Origin: Caballeronia sp031450805
Lineage (GTDB): Bacteria > Pseudomonadota > Gammaproteobacteria > Burkholderiales > Burkholderiaceae
Direction of reading: 5' to 3'
Assembly (NCBI RefSeq): GCF_031450805.1
Contig: NZ_JARTVY010000005.1
Coordinates: 1 to 64,000, forward strand
Length of the DNA: 64,000 nt
The position numbers were made by a program, and so were the translations under genes. The notes below the pieces were generated by a model, which was not told the DNA's origin, ran no database searches, and saw only the letters and a program-made list of their open reading frames with translations. Shown piece by piece: positions 1 to 8,199 of this stretch. The stretch's first letter is position 1. Each line of letters begins with the position of its first letter.

Positions 1-972
1 ACGCCTTACGAACGCAAGTTTCTCGACGAGGCGAACAAGACCGAACAGCACACGCTGCGGTATCTCGACGTTCAGCTGGGTCCCGATACCGTCGGGCTTG
101 CCGCCGGCTTCGGCGCGGTCTGCATTTTCGTCAACGACAAGGCGGACGCGCCGACGCTCGAAGCGCTGCATCGCGGCGGCACACGGCTGCTCGCGCTGCG
201 CTGCACGGGCTTCAACAACGTGGATCTGCAGGCAGCGGCGAGGCTCGGCATGAAGGTGGCGCGCGTGGTCACGTACTCGCCGAACTCGGTCGCGGAATTC
301 GCCGTCGCGCTGCTGCTCGCGGTCAACCGCAAGGTGCATCGCGCGTACAACCGCACGCGCGATTCCAACTTCTCGCTCGATGGCCTCATCGGCTTCGACC
401 TGTTCGGCAAGACGGTCGCCGTGGTCGGCACCGGCAAGATCGGCTGCGTGTTCGCGCAGATCATGATCGGCTTCGGGTGCGACGTGATCGGCTACGACCC
501 GTATCACTCCGCCGAATTCGAGGCGCTCGGCGGACGCTATGCGAAGCCCGGCGAGATCGGCTCGAAAGCGGACATCATTTCATTGCATTGCCCGCTGACG
601 CCCGAGACGCATCACATCATCAACGCGGACATGCTCACGCGCGCGAAGCCCGGCGCGTTGCTCATCAACACGAGCCGTGGCGCGCTGATCGATACGGAAG
701 CCGTCATCGAGGCGCTGAAAAGCGGCCAGCTGGGCGGCCTCGCCATCGACGTTTATGAGCAGGAGGGCGGTCTCTTCTTCCGCGATCTGTCGAACGAGAT
801 CATCCAGGACGACGTGATGCAGCGTCTCGTCTCCTTCCCGAATGTCATCGTGACAGGGCATCAGGCGTACCTGACGCGCGAGGCGCTGACGACCATCTGC
901 GAGACGACGCTGCAAAGCGTGACGGCCTTCGAGAAGGATCGGCCGCTGGAAAACGAAGTGAAAGCGAGCTGA
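1..972 (+). CDS. ldhA: D-lactate dehydrogenase, 5' end cut by window edge
   Basis: NAD-dependent D-2-hydroxyacid dehydrogenase, most like fermentative D-lactate dehydrogenase (pyruvate to D-lactate). The frame is open from base 1 to the TGA at 970-972, giving 323 residues; about ten N-terminal residues are missing compared with the roughly 330-residue family. The N-terminal part carries the AVCIFVND stretch typical of LdhA. The Rossmann signature GTGKIG lies near residue 144. The catalytic set is visible: Arg in NTSRGALID, Glu in IDVYEQEGG and His in VTGHQAY. The family is certain. The lactate assignment over another 2-hydroxyacid rests on overall similarity to LdhA. No terminator is obvious downstream. 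Confidence 0.9.
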   Translation, partial: TPYERKFLDEANKTEQHTLRYLDVQLGPDTVGLAAGFGAVCIFVNDKADAPTLEALHRGGTRLLALRCTGFNNVDLQAAARLGMKVARVVTYSPNSVAEFAVALLLAVNRKVHRAYNRTRDSNFSLDGLIGFDLFGKTVAVVGTGKIGCVFAQIMIGFGCDVIGYDPYHSAEFEALGGRYAKPGEIGSKADIISLHCPLTPETHHIINADMLTRAKPGALLINTSRGALIDTEAVIEALKSGQLGGLAIDVYEQEGGLFFRDLSNEIIQDDVMQRLVSFPNVIVTGHQAYLTREALTTICETTLQSVTAFEKDRPLENEVKAS

Positions 973-1352
973 AGAACCCGATGTCCGCGACGCTTGAAAT
1001 CGCAATGGCGTTTGCATATCTTCAAAGTGCGTTTCATCGTGCGATGAAGCCGCGCGGCGCGTGAGGCATGTAAGCAGATCGAGACGAGCGGATTGCAAGC
1101 GGCGGCCAGCAAGAAGGAAGACACAGGACAAGAAGGCCGCAGCCGCAAGGAGGGCATTCGAAGAAGATAAAGCAGGCGGCCGCATCACGCGATGATCGCG
1201 TTCGCGCCGCTTGCCGGGCCGCGCCCGCGCAACGGACGGGGGCGCGCTGTGCAGACCAGAAGTCTGCGACACGACGTCATGGCGTCGAAACGCGCCGGCA
1301 CGGCAGCCGGCAGACGGCGTTCGATGCATGACCGGCTCGCCGGTTGACGACG
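973..1352. other. Intergenic region without a convincing gene
   Basis: This 380-base gap separates ldhA from the DUF3300 gene. Short open frames exist, including a Lys/Arg-rich one around 1060-1170, but the best of them has no start codon after an in-frame stop, and codon use does not favour any of them. The promoter of the following envelope operon should lie here. I could not pick out a clear -35/-10 pair in the GC-rich sequence. Confidence 0.5.
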
Positions 1353-2615
1353 ATGCGACACCACCTTATTGCGCTCATCATCGCGGGGGCGCTCGTCTGC
1401 GGAACGGCCGCTCATGCTCAGGCTCCGGCGGCGAGCGGCGCGGAGCCGGCTGCATTGTCGTCCGCGCAAGTGGACAAGCTCGTCGGGCCCATCGCGCTCT
1501 ATCCCGACGATCTCGTCGCGATCATTCTTCCCGCGTCGACCTATCCGATCGAAGTCGTGCAGGCGGACCGCTTCATCGACCGAAGGAAGACCGAGAAGGA
1601 GCTGCCCGTGAACGAAGCGTGGCACGACTCGGTGAAGGCGCTGCTCAACTATCCGGAAGTGGTCAGGAAGATGAGCAGCGAACTGGACTGGACGGTTGCG
1701 CTCGGGGAGGCGGTCGTCGCGGATCAGAACGCAGTGCTCGAAGGCGTGCAGCGCTTCAGGCGGCAGACGCAATCGGTAGGCAATCTCAAGACCGACGACA
1801 AGCAGACGGTCGTCGTCGAGAAGGAGGTCATCAGGATCGTGCCGTCCAACCCGGAAGTGATCTACGTGCCGCAGTACAACCCGTCCACGGTCGTGGTGAG
1901 CAGCCCGACGCCGGTCTATGCCTATGCGCCCGCCCCCTACCCGGTCTACTACTACCCGTATGCGCCCGGCGCGGCGTTCGCGACCGGCCTGGTGTGGGGC
2001 GCCGCGATCACGGCCGCATGGCATGGCGGACATTACGAGACCAACTACAACGGCGGCAACAATACGATCAACATCAATCGCGAGCAGAACATCAATCGCA
2101 GCGAGGTCAAGAGCAACATCAGCGAGCGGCAGGCCAACCGTTCGACGACGGCATCGCAATCGAGCGCCTGGCGCTCCGAGAAAAAGCCGGGGCAGGTGTC
2201 GGGCGGGGCGGCGCGCGCATCGACGCAGCGCGTCGGTGATGCGCCATCGCGTGCGGGCGGCGGCGGTATCGGCACGAACGCGGCGTCGGGCGGCACGCAG
2301 CGTGTCGGCGCGCGCACACCGGGCGCAACGCCTTCGACGCAAGCGGCGTCGCGCTCGCCGGGCGCAGGCGGCTTCGAAGGACGCGGAGGCGATGCGTTCA
2401 GCGGCTACGGCTCCGCGCAAACCGCGCGCGCCGATAGCGCACGCGGCGCGGCCAGCCGCCAGTCGATGTCGAGCGCCGGACAAGGCGGCCGCGACTTCTC
2501 GAGTCGAGGCGGCTATTCGGGCGGCGGGCGCGGTGCCGGCGGCGGCTTCTCGGGCGGCGGCTTCTCCGGCGGCGGCCGCGGCTTCAGCGGGGGCGGCCGT
2601 GGCGGCCGTCGTTAG
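1353..2615 (+). CDS. DUF3300 family exported protein with Gly/Ser-rich tail
   Basis: Predicted 420-residue exported protein of unknown function. A Sec signal peptide spans about residues 1-22, with a hydrophobic core followed by AHAQA. The DUF3300 domain follows (about 35-200; VGPIALYPDDLVA and a Tyr/Pro-rich stretch). The last ~130 residues are low complexity, rich in Gly, Ser and Arg, ending in GGGFSGGG-type repeats. ATG 1353 is preferred; an in-frame TTG at 1344 would add three residues. Ten bases separate it from the DUF2950 gene, and DUF3300-DUF2950 pairs are a recurrent neighbourhood in Proteobacteria. The family is confident; the function is unknown. Confidence 0.8.
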   Translation: MRHHLIALIIAGALVCGTAAHAQAPAASGAEPAALSSAQVDKLVGPIALYPDDLVAIILPASTYPIEVVQADRFIDRRKTEKELPVNEAWHDSVKALLNYPEVVRKMSSELDWTVALGEAVVADQNAVLEGVQRFRRQTQSVGNLKTDDKQTVVVEKEVIRIVPSNPEVIYVPQYNPSTVVVSSPTPVYAYAPAPYPVYYYPYAPGAAFATGLVWGAAITAAWHGGHYETNYNGGNNTININREQNINRSEVKSNISERQANRSTTASQSSAWRSEKKPGQVSGGAARASTQRVGDAPSRAGGGGIGTNAASGGTQRVGARTPGATPSTQAASRSPGAGGFEGRGGDAFSGYGSAQTARADSARGAASRQSMSSAGQGGRDFSSRGGYSGGGRGAGGGFSGGGFSGGGRGFSGGGRGGRR

Positions 2616-2625
2616 GAGGCGCGCC

Positions 2626-3555
2626 ATGAACCATCGGACTGTCGCTTTCGTCCGCGCATGGATGACCGTCGCGCTGTCGCTCTCGCTGCTGCTTCCGCTG
2701 CATCGCGCGTCGGCGGCCGATCAGCAGCGCACCTTCGCGACGCCCGAAGAAGCCGTCGGCGCTCTCGAACACGCCCTGCAGTCCAATGACGACGATGCGC
2801 TCATCGCGATCTTCGGGGAAGCGCACAAGCGGCTCGTCGTCACGTCCGACGAAGCGGAGAACCGCGAGCTTCGCGCCAACGCCTTGCGCGAACTGAAGAC
2901 GTTCCATGCGCTCGTGGAGACGTCGCCCGACCGGCGCATCCTGCGTATCGGCGATGAAGCGTGGCCCATGCCGATACCGCTCGTGCGCGAACACGGCGCA
3001 TGGCGTTTCGCGACCGAGGAAGGCGCGCAAGAGGTGCTCGACCGGCGCATCGGGGCCAACGAACGCGAGGCGATCAAGGTGCTGCGCGCGTATCTCGATG
3101 CCCAGCGCGAATACGCGACGCGCGACCGCATGGGCGACGGCGTGCTGCAATACGCGCGCAAGCTCGGCAGCTCTCCCGGCAAGCAGGACGGCCTGTACTG
3201 GCCCGCCGATCCGGCGCGCGGCGAGGAAGCGAGCCCGTTCGGGCCGTTGATCGCCGCAAGCTCGCATTATTTCAAGGATCGAAAACCCGGCGACGCTTAT
3301 CACGGATATCACTTCCGTATCCTGACCAGACAGGGAAAGAACGCACCGGGTGGCGCGTTCAGCTACCTCATCAACGGCCGCATGCTGGCCGGCTTCGCGA
3401 TGGCCGCGTATCCGGCGCAATACGGCGAAAGCGGCGTCATGACTTTCATTGTCAATAACAACGGGGTGGTGTATCAGAAGAACCGGGGCGCATCCGCGCC
3501 GCCGCTGACGGAGTTCGATCCGGACGCATCCTGGACGCGCGTGCAGGACCCGTGA
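2626..3555 (+). CDS. DUF2950 family exported protein
   Basis: Predicted 309-residue exported protein. The start at 2626 has a good ribosome site (AGGAGG just after the previous stop) and gives a typical signal peptide (hydrophobic segment about 10-27, then ASA-AD). The body matches DUF2950: an FATPEEAVGALEHAL opening, a central YARKLGSSPGKQDGLYWP segment, a GYHFRILTRQGKNAPGG motif and a C-terminal TFIVNNNGVVYQKN strand. The frame is open further upstream, but that sequence overlaps the DUF3300 gene and is a shadow. It probably works with the DUF3300 protein at the envelope; no biochemical role is known to me. Confidence 0.82.
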   Translation: MNHRTVAFVRAWMTVALSLSLLLPLHRASAADQQRTFATPEEAVGALEHALQSNDDDALIAIFGEAHKRLVVTSDEAENRELRANALRELKTFHALVETSPDRRILRIGDEAWPMPIPLVREHGAWRFATEEGAQEVLDRRIGANEREAIKVLRAYLDAQREYATRDRMGDGVLQYARKLGSSPGKQDGLYWPADPARGEEASPFGPLIAASSHYFKDRKPGDAYHGYHFRILTRQGKNAPGGAFSYLINGRMLAGFAMAAYPAQYGESGVMTFIVNNNGVVYQKNRGASAPPLTEFDPDASWTRVQDP

Positions 3556-3571
3556 CATAGAAGGAGTTGCC

Positions 3572-4045
3572 ATGAACGCAAAGGCAGTGCGAGGAAGCTG
3601 TGCCATCGTGATCGCCGTCCTGACGCTCGACGTCATGGCGCAAGGCAAGCCCATCGCGTATCCGTCGAAAGGGCAGAGCGCGCAGCAGCAACAGAACGAC
3701 GATGGCGCGTGCTATAGCTGGGCGAAAAGCAATACGGGTATCGATCCGGCGACGGCATCGACCGCGCCGCCGCCTCAGAACGGCCCGGCTGTCGGCGGCG
3801 GCGAGCGCGTGGGCGGCGCGGCGCGCGGCGCTGCGGGCGGCGCGGTGATCGGCGCAATCGCGGGCGATGCGGGCAAGGGCGCGGCCATCGGCGCGACGGC
3901 CGGCACCGTGGCGGGCGGCGTGCGCGCGCGGCAGAACCGGCGCGAACAGCAGGCCAACGCGCAGGCGCAGAGCCAGGGCGCGATGTCCACGTATTACCGT
4001 GCGTGGGCGGCGTGCATGCAAGGGCGCGGCTATTCGATTCAGTAA
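3572..4045 (+). CDS. Small exported glycine-zipper protein
   Basis: A 157-residue protein with a signal-like N-terminus (residues 8-23, ending VMAQ). Residues about 79-117 form a glycine zipper (G-x3-G repeats such as AGGAVIGAIAGDAG), a motif that packs into or on membranes and is common in outer-membrane-associated proteins. The C-terminus has YYRAWAACMQGRGYSIQ, seen in many small YMGG-type proteins. The ribosome site AAGGAG lies before ATG 3572. It sits 16 bases after the DUF2950 gene and is probably co-transcribed. Specific function unknown. Confidence 0.75.
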   Translation: MNAKAVRGSCAIVIAVLTLDVMAQGKPIAYPSKGQSAQQQQNDDGACYSWAKSNTGIDPATASTAPPPQNGPAVGGGERVGGAARGAAGGAVIGAIAGDAGKGAAIGATAGTVAGGVRARQNRREQQANAQAQSQGAMSTYYRAWAACMQGRGYSIQ

Positions 4046-4080
4046 CGTTCGAACCGTCACGATCGTCGCAAAGGAGCGAG

Positions 4081-4671
4081 ATGATGAAGCGCATGAGCCT
4101 GCTGCTGCTGTCATGCCTTGCGATATCCGCAAGCGCGCTGTCCGCCGAGCCGGAAACGGACATGAGCATCGTGAGAGGACCGGGCACTGCATCGGTGCAG
4201 GGCGTCGCCAGGGTGACGGCGACGATCGTCGGCATCGACCCGGCCACGCGCACGGTCACGCTCAAGACGAAGGCGGGCAAGGTGCTCGAACTCGAAGTGA
4301 CGCAGGAAGCGCGCAATTTCGACCAGTTGAGGATCGGCGATGTGGTCACGACGCAGTATCGCGAATCGCTGACGCTGAGCCTCGTCGATGCGAAGACCGC
4401 GCTCTCGCGCACCGAGAAGGACATCGAAGCCCGTGCGCCGAAGGGCGCCAAGCCGGGCGGCGAGATCGGCCGCGAAGTGACGATCATCGCCGATGTCGTC
4501 GCGGTCGATCGCGACACGAAAACCGTGACGCTGCGCGGCCCGCGCGGCGAGACGGTGCATCTGCTGGTGGAGGACCCCGACCGCCTGAAGCAGGTCAGGA
4601 AGGGCAATCAGGTGAAGGCGGTCTTCACCGAAGCGCTGGCCATTTCCGTCGAGCCGGCGACGACGCAATGA
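4081..4671 (+). CDS. Exported protein made of two repeated beta-rich modules
   Basis: A 196-residue predicted periplasmic protein. A signal peptide covers about residues 1-22, ending ALSA. The mature part consists of two similar ~60-residue modules: the first has TATIVGIDPATRTVTLKT and then LRIGDVVTTQYRESLTLSL, the second TIIADVVAVDRDTKTVTLRG and then VRKGNQVKAVFTEALAISV. This points to an internal duplication of a small beta fold, reminiscent of DUF5666-type or OB-like domains. AAAGGAG lies directly upstream of ATG 4081; an open frame extends further 5' but overlaps the previous gene. The TGA overlaps the start of the next gene. Function unknown. Confidence 0.72.
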   Translation: MMKRMSLLLLSCLAISASALSAEPETDMSIVRGPGTASVQGVARVTATIVGIDPATRTVTLKTKAGKVLELEVTQEARNFDQLRIGDVVTTQYRESLTLSLVDAKTALSRTEKDIEARAPKGAKPGGEIGREVTIIADVVAVDRDTKTVTLRGPRGETVHLLVEDPDRLKQVRKGNQVKAVFTEALAISVEPATTQ

Positions 4672-5171
4672 AACGCATCGGCAAGCGCCTTGCACTCGCC
4701 TGCGCCATCCTCGCATTGAACGGATGCGCGCAGCAGGAGGCGCGCGTCGACGCCGGCATGGATCAGCAGGGCATCGTCGCGCGGCTCGGCCCGCCGAAGG
4801 AAAGCTACGATCTGCCCGGCGGCGGCAAGCGCCTGATGTGGCCGACTCAGCCGATGGGCTCGACCACCACGGCCGTCGATGTCGACGCATCCGGCAAGGT
4901 CCTGAGCGTGCGGCAAGTGCTTCAGGACAACGAGTTCTATCGCGCGGAGATCGGCAAGTGGACGCGCGAGGACGTGCTCACGCACTTCGGCCGCCCGTTC
5001 GAGACATCGTATTTCAAGCGGATGGATCGGGAAGTGTGGTCGTATCGGTACGTCGAGAACAACATCGACCATCTGCTGTTCCATTTCTATTTCGACCCGC
5101 AGGGCGTGCTCCGGCAGACGCAGAAGCAGCCCGATCCCCGCTACGATCCGAGCCAGCGGAACGTGTTATGA
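4668..5171 (+). CDS. SmpA/BamE-like outer-membrane lipoprotein
   Basis: A 167-residue lipoprotein whose ATG overlaps the previous stop (ATGA). A signal peptide ends in the lipobox LNGC (Cys about residue 20). The mature part has two copies of a small-protein-A type pattern: a Gly/Pro turn (RLGPPKES, HFGRPFET), a Trp or Tyr strand (LMWPTQP, EVWSYRY), and a Val/Asp/Gly strand ending VDASGKVLSV or FDPQGVLRQT. This resembles BamE/OmlA, but the gene is not in a bam context. It probably has a structural or sensing role at the outer membrane. Family similarity is moderate; exact role unknown. Confidence 0.72.
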   Translation: MKRIGKRLALACAILALNGCAQQEARVDAGMDQQGIVARLGPPKESYDLPGGGKRLMWPTQPMGSTTTAVDVDASGKVLSVRQVLQDNEFYRAEIGKWTREDVLTHFGRPFETSYFKRMDREVWSYRYVENNIDHLLFHFYFDPQGVLRQTQKQPDPRYDPSQRNVL

Positions 5172-5184
5172 GAGGAACTCAGCG

Positions 5185-5565
5185 ATGAGTGCGCCCCGTC
5201 TCTTGCGATGCTTCGTGTGGGCGGCGCTCGCCCTTTCTTGCGCGAGCGCGTTCGCCAACAACCTCAACTTCCTGAAGGACACGCCGATCAGCTACATGAA
5301 GCCGCCCGACCGGCAGGCCTTGAATCGCGCGGCGCAACAGGCGCTCGAATCGAACAAGGACGGCGAAACGACGAAGTGGAGCAACGAGGGCACGGGCAAT
5401 CCGGTGCATATCGACGGAACCGTGACGCCGCGCGATACGACATCGAACGGCGGCGACCGGTGCCGTCAGGTGACGCTCGTGGCCGTCGCTAAGGGACAGA
5501 CGCAAACGTGGACGCCGACGGCGTGCAAGTCCGCCAGCGGCGAGTGGCGCATCAAGAGGAAGTAG
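5185..5565 (+). CDS. RT0821/Lpp0805-like secreted protein
   Basis: A 126-residue protein with a clear signal peptide (residues 1-24, ending SAFA-NN). The C-terminal half has the pattern of RT0821/Lpp0805-type surface antigens: GNPVHIDGTVTPRDT, an invariant-looking CRQVTLV strand, a second Cys in TACKS and a final GEWRIKRK. The two Cys could form a disulphide. A GAGGAA ribosome site lies 5' of ATG 5185. It is the last gene of the six-gene envelope run and converges on the outer-membrane barrel gene 9 bases further on. Confidence 0.68.
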   Translation: MSAPRLLRCFVWAALALSCASAFANNLNFLKDTPISYMKPPDRQALNRAAQQALESNKDGETTKWSNEGTGNPVHIDGTVTPRDTTSNGGDRCRQVTLVAVAKGQTQTWTPTACKSASGEWRIKRK

Positions 5566-5574
5566 CGGCGCCAT

Positions 5575-6561
5575 TCAGAAGCTGACGGCGAAGCCGAAGG
5601 ACACGCCGTGCACGTTGTGGCCGAAGACGTACCGGACCATCGCCCGCGTGCGCGTGATGACGACCGGGTACTTGCTGCTGTCGAGCTCCAGCCCGACGCC
5701 GAGCGACGTCAGATCGTTGAAGCCGAGCGCGCCGGCGCTGTCGCCGAAGTAGTGCGTGTAGGCGGTTTCGAGCACGTAGCGCAGCGGCTTGTCGAGCGCG
5801 ACGAGGCCGGTCGGCGCACGCCAGCGCGCCCACAGGCTGAACTGCTGCGCGTTGGCCGAGCCTTGCACCGCTTCCGACGAACTGCCGAAGCTGCGCAGAT
5901 GAATGTCGGTGGCGCGCAGTTTGACATCGACTTCGTAGTGCTCGCGATAATGCTCCAGATCGAGCATCACCGAACCGCCGACGCCATACGCATTGAGCGC
6001 GCCGTCTTCGAGAAACCGGAGGTTCGCATCGGCCACGTGATTGAAAACCGTTTGCGCAATGCGCAGGTCGCTCGCCACGCGTCCGACCATGCCGTTGAGT
6101 ATCGGCCGGAAGCGCAGCTCGTCGGTGATGGGGAAGTCCCAGCCGATGCCGACTGTGGTGCTCGCGGTGTTCCATCGCGTCGGGACGGCGCGCTGCTGAG
6201 CGCCGTCGGTGGCGATGAAGGTCGGATCGTAGCGGCTATAGGCGAGCGTGCCTTCGAGATAGAGCGGAAAGGACTTGCTGAGCGTGAAGCCGCCGCCGAG
6301 CTGGGTCTGGCCGAAGCCCGGGTCGCCGGTCGTGCCGCTGTTGATCGAGAGCGAACTGGTCGTCACGTCGGGCACGGCGGTGTAGGACATGATGGCCAGC
6401 ACGGCATCGGCGTAGCGCTTCACGTTTCCGGCGATGACGGTGCGGTCTCCCGAAGCGGGCGGCGCTGCTTGCGCGAGGGCTGCCGTGCACGCGCCGGCCA
6501 GCGTGAGCGCGAGCAGCGGCGCGGCGCAGGACCGGCGCAGTGAGCGTATCGGCATTTGCAT
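5575..6561 (-). CDS. Predicted outer-membrane beta-barrel protein
   Basis: A 328-residue predicted outer-membrane protein. ATG 6561, or ATG 6555 two codons on, begins a signal peptide with an Arg-rich n-region and a core ending AALAQA. The frame stays open up to 6681, but that part looks non-coding. The mature part alternates polar and hydrophobic residues, is rich in Gly and aromatics, has many YxxxLxLxG-type strands, and ends in the aromatic SFGFAVSF, a usual insertion signal for barrels. No passenger domain is present, so it is not a classic autotransporter. Substrate and function unknown. Confidence 0.68.
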   Translation of the reverse strand: MQMPIRSLRRSCAAPLLALTLAGACTAALAQAAPPASGDRTVIAGNVKRYADAVLAIMSYTAVPDVTTSSLSINSGTTGDPGFGQTQLGGGFTLSKSFPLYLEGTLAYSRYDPTFIATDGAQQRAVPTRWNTASTTVGIGWDFPITDELRFRPILNGMVGRVASDLRIAQTVFNHVADANLRFLEDGALNAYGVGGSVMLDLEHYREHYEVDVKLRATDIHLRSFGSSSEAVQGSANAQQFSLWARWRAPTGLVALDKPLRYVLETAYTHYFGDSAGALGFNDLTSLGVGLELDSSKYPVVITRTRAMVRYVFGHNVHGVSFGFAVSF

Positions 6562-6745
6562 GCGGGGCGTCCCGGCTGTACGTTGAACGGCTGATGGCTG
6601 CGCGTTGCGCTGCTTCGGGCGCCATCTTCGGTTATACGAGCAAAGCGATTGACCGCGCGCTGACCTGGAATGCACACGCAACGAATGTAATGCAAGCGTT
6701 CACGCGCGCCAAGTCCAACGCATCACGCATGTCACGGAGGCATCG

Positions 6746-6934
6746 ATGCAACGAAGCGAGCTTCGAATGGTGATTGCGGCCATCGGTGTGTTCATCTGGC
6801 TGGGCGGGCTTTACGGGACCATCCACGGCCTCATCTACGACGTGCGGCCCGAGTTCCGCTACGGGATGCTCGCGCTTGCCATCGGCATCGTCGTCTTCGT
6901 GGCCGCGCTCAATCCGCTCGCGCAACGCAAGTAG
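6746..6934 (+). CDS. Small two-helix inner-membrane protein
   Basis: A 62-residue protein with two predicted membrane helices (about 8-28 and 40-57) joined by a short loop, YDVRPEFRYG. A CACGGAGG ribosome site stands before ATG 6746. It is divergent from the outer-membrane barrel gene across a 184-base gap that should hold both promoters. It could be a subunit or regulator of a membrane complex, but nothing in the sequence shows which. Confidence 0.6.
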   Translation: MQRSELRMVIAAIGVFIWLGGLYGTIHGLIYDVRPEFRYGMLALAIGIVVFVAALNPLAQRK

Positions 6935-6979
6935 AAAAATGCGCGCGGGCGTGATGATCGGCCCCAATGTGTACTACGC

Positions 6980-6985
6980 TATAAA
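6980..6985 (+). promoter_or_regulatory. Candidate -10 element for the RRM-like gene
   Basis: TATAAA at 6980-6985 is an AT-rich island in a GC-rich gap, about 80 bases before the start of the RRM-like gene. No good -35 is seen at 16-18 bases, so this is weak. Confidence 0.3.
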
Positions 6986-7066
6986 GGCTGGAAACGCGGG
7001 CGGGCGGGCGAATCGGATGCTGAATGAAGCGGCGGGACAGTCCGCCAGGCGATGGAGGGCTTCGCA

Positions 7067-7324
7067 ATGGGCGATCTCTGGCTAGGCAATGTCGAAGAGG
7101 ACACGACGGATGACGAGATCCGCGAGTTCCTCTGTAAGTACGGATTTCCTTCTTTCGATTCCATCAGACGCGTGCCCGGCACCGGTGAGCATCCGGCGGC
7201 GGTCGTGACGTTCGACAAGGTCGAGCCGCACATATTGCGCCGTTTCCAGCCGCGCCTGCACAACATGCTCTGGAAGAATCGCAAGCTCGTGGTGCAGGTG
7301 GTGCCCGAACGCCATGAGCAGTGA
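7067..7324 (+). CDS. Small RRM-like (RNA-recognition fold) protein
   Basis: An 85-residue protein starting at ATG 7067, seven bases after GGAGGG; the in-frame ATG at 7052 contains this ribosome site and is less likely. The layout fits one RNA-recognition motif: a first strand DLWLGNV in RNP2 position, helix TTDDEIREFLCKYG, a loop, strand HPAAVVTFDKV in RNP1 position, a second helix HILRRFQPRLHNM and a last strand KLVVQVVP. The aromatic RNP1 residues of classic RRMs are mostly absent, so RNA binding is not proven. It is 19 bases upstream of ppk2 and probably co-transcribed with it. Confidence 0.68.
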   Translation: MGDLWLGNVEEDTTDDEIREFLCKYGFPSFDSIRRVPGTGEHPAAVVTFDKVEPHILRRFQPRLHNMLWKNRKLVVQVVPERHEQ

Positions 7325-7343
7325 ATGACGCGGGAGACACGCG

Positions 7344-8147
7344 ATGAACGCCGATGAAGCCGTCGCGGAACATGAGCGTCTGAGCGCGAAGGCGTACGAG
7401 AAGGAACTGGCGCGCCTGCACGTCGAGCTCGTGAAGGTGCAGCAATGGGTCGTGCATGCGGGCGCGAAAGTCTGCGTCGTGTTCGAAGGACGCGATGGCG
7501 CGGGCAAGGGCGGCACCATCAAGGCGATCACCGAGCGCGTGAGCCCGCGCATCTTCCGCGTGGTGGCGCTGCCCGCGCCGACCGAACGCGAAAAGACGCA
7601 GATGTATATGCAGCGCTATCTGCCGCATCTGCCTGCGGCGGGCGAGATCACGCTCTTCGACCGGAGCTGGTACAACCGCGCGGGCGTCGAGCGCGTGATG
7701 GGCTTCTGCACGCAGGAACAGGCCGAAACGTTTCTGCGCGGCGTGCCGCTCATCGAGCGCGCGATCATCGATTCCGGCGTGATCCTGCTGAAATACTGGC
7801 TCGAAGTGGGACAGGAAGAACAGACGCGCCGTCTCGAAGCGCGCATTCATGACGAGCGCAAGATCTGGAAGCTCTCTCCGATGGACCTGCGCTCCTATAG
7901 CCGCTGGTACGACTACTCACGCGCACGCGACGACATGTTCGCGGCCACCGACACCGAGCACGCGCCGTGGTACGTGGTGCGCTCCGACGACAAGCGGCGC
8001 GCGCGGCTCAACGTGATCAGCCACATGCTGACGAACATTCCCTACACCGACGTTCCGCGCGAGAAGGTGAAGCTGCCGAAGCGGCAGAAGCCCGATGGCT
8101 ATCGCGAGAGCGATCGTCCCTTGCGGTACGTGCCCGAGCGGTATTAG
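7344..8147 (+). CDS. ppk2: Polyphosphate kinase 2
   Basis: PPK2 family enzyme, 267 residues, typical of the one-domain class that transfers phosphate between polyphosphate and nucleoside diphosphates. Walker A is GRDGAGKGG (residues 49-57) and Walker B is LFDRSWYNR (104-112). A lid-type segment follows with KYWLEVGQEEQTRRL and KIWKLSPMDLRS, and the usual C-terminal end RPLRYVPERY is present. AMP- or ADP-preferring subclasses cannot be told apart by eye; the length fits class I. It follows the RRM-like gene, which suggests polyphosphate or energy metabolism as the theme of this block. Confidence 0.93.
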   Translation: MNADEAVAEHERLSAKAYEKELARLHVELVKVQQWVVHAGAKVCVVFEGRDGAGKGGTIKAITERVSPRIFRVVALPAPTEREKTQMYMQRYLPHLPAAGEITLFDRSWYNRAGVERVMGFCTQEQAETFLRGVPLIERAIIDSGVILLKYWLEVGQEEQTRRLEARIHDERKIWKLSPMDLRSYSRWYDYSRARDDMFAATDTEHAPWYVVRSDDKRRARLNVISHMLTNIPYTDVPREKVKLPKRQKPDGYRESDRPLRYVPERY

Positions 8148-8151
8148 GCAC

Positions 8152-8199
8152 GGCCTGCTTCACGACCTGCTTCACGGCCTGCTTCACGGCCTGCTTCAC
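8152..8199. repeat. 12-bp tandem repeat, four copies
   Basis: Four head-to-tail copies of GGCCTGCTTCAC lie just after the ppk2 stop (8152, 8164, 8176, 8188); the second copy has GACC in place of GGCC. The unit is a multiple of three. There are no spacers, so it is not a CRISPR. The rest of the gap to 8397 contains no gene that I can support; it should hold the promoter of the DUF3141 gene. Confidence 0.9.

Noticed and set aside
1185..2627. 480-codon minus-strand open frame opposite the DUF3300 gene
   Set aside because: The Gly-rich repeats on the sense strand produce Ala/Arg runs on the other strand; no coding sign.
8152..8199. Short repeats that could suggest a CRISPR array
   Set aside because: Units are 12 bases with no spacers between them; there are no cas genes in the window.
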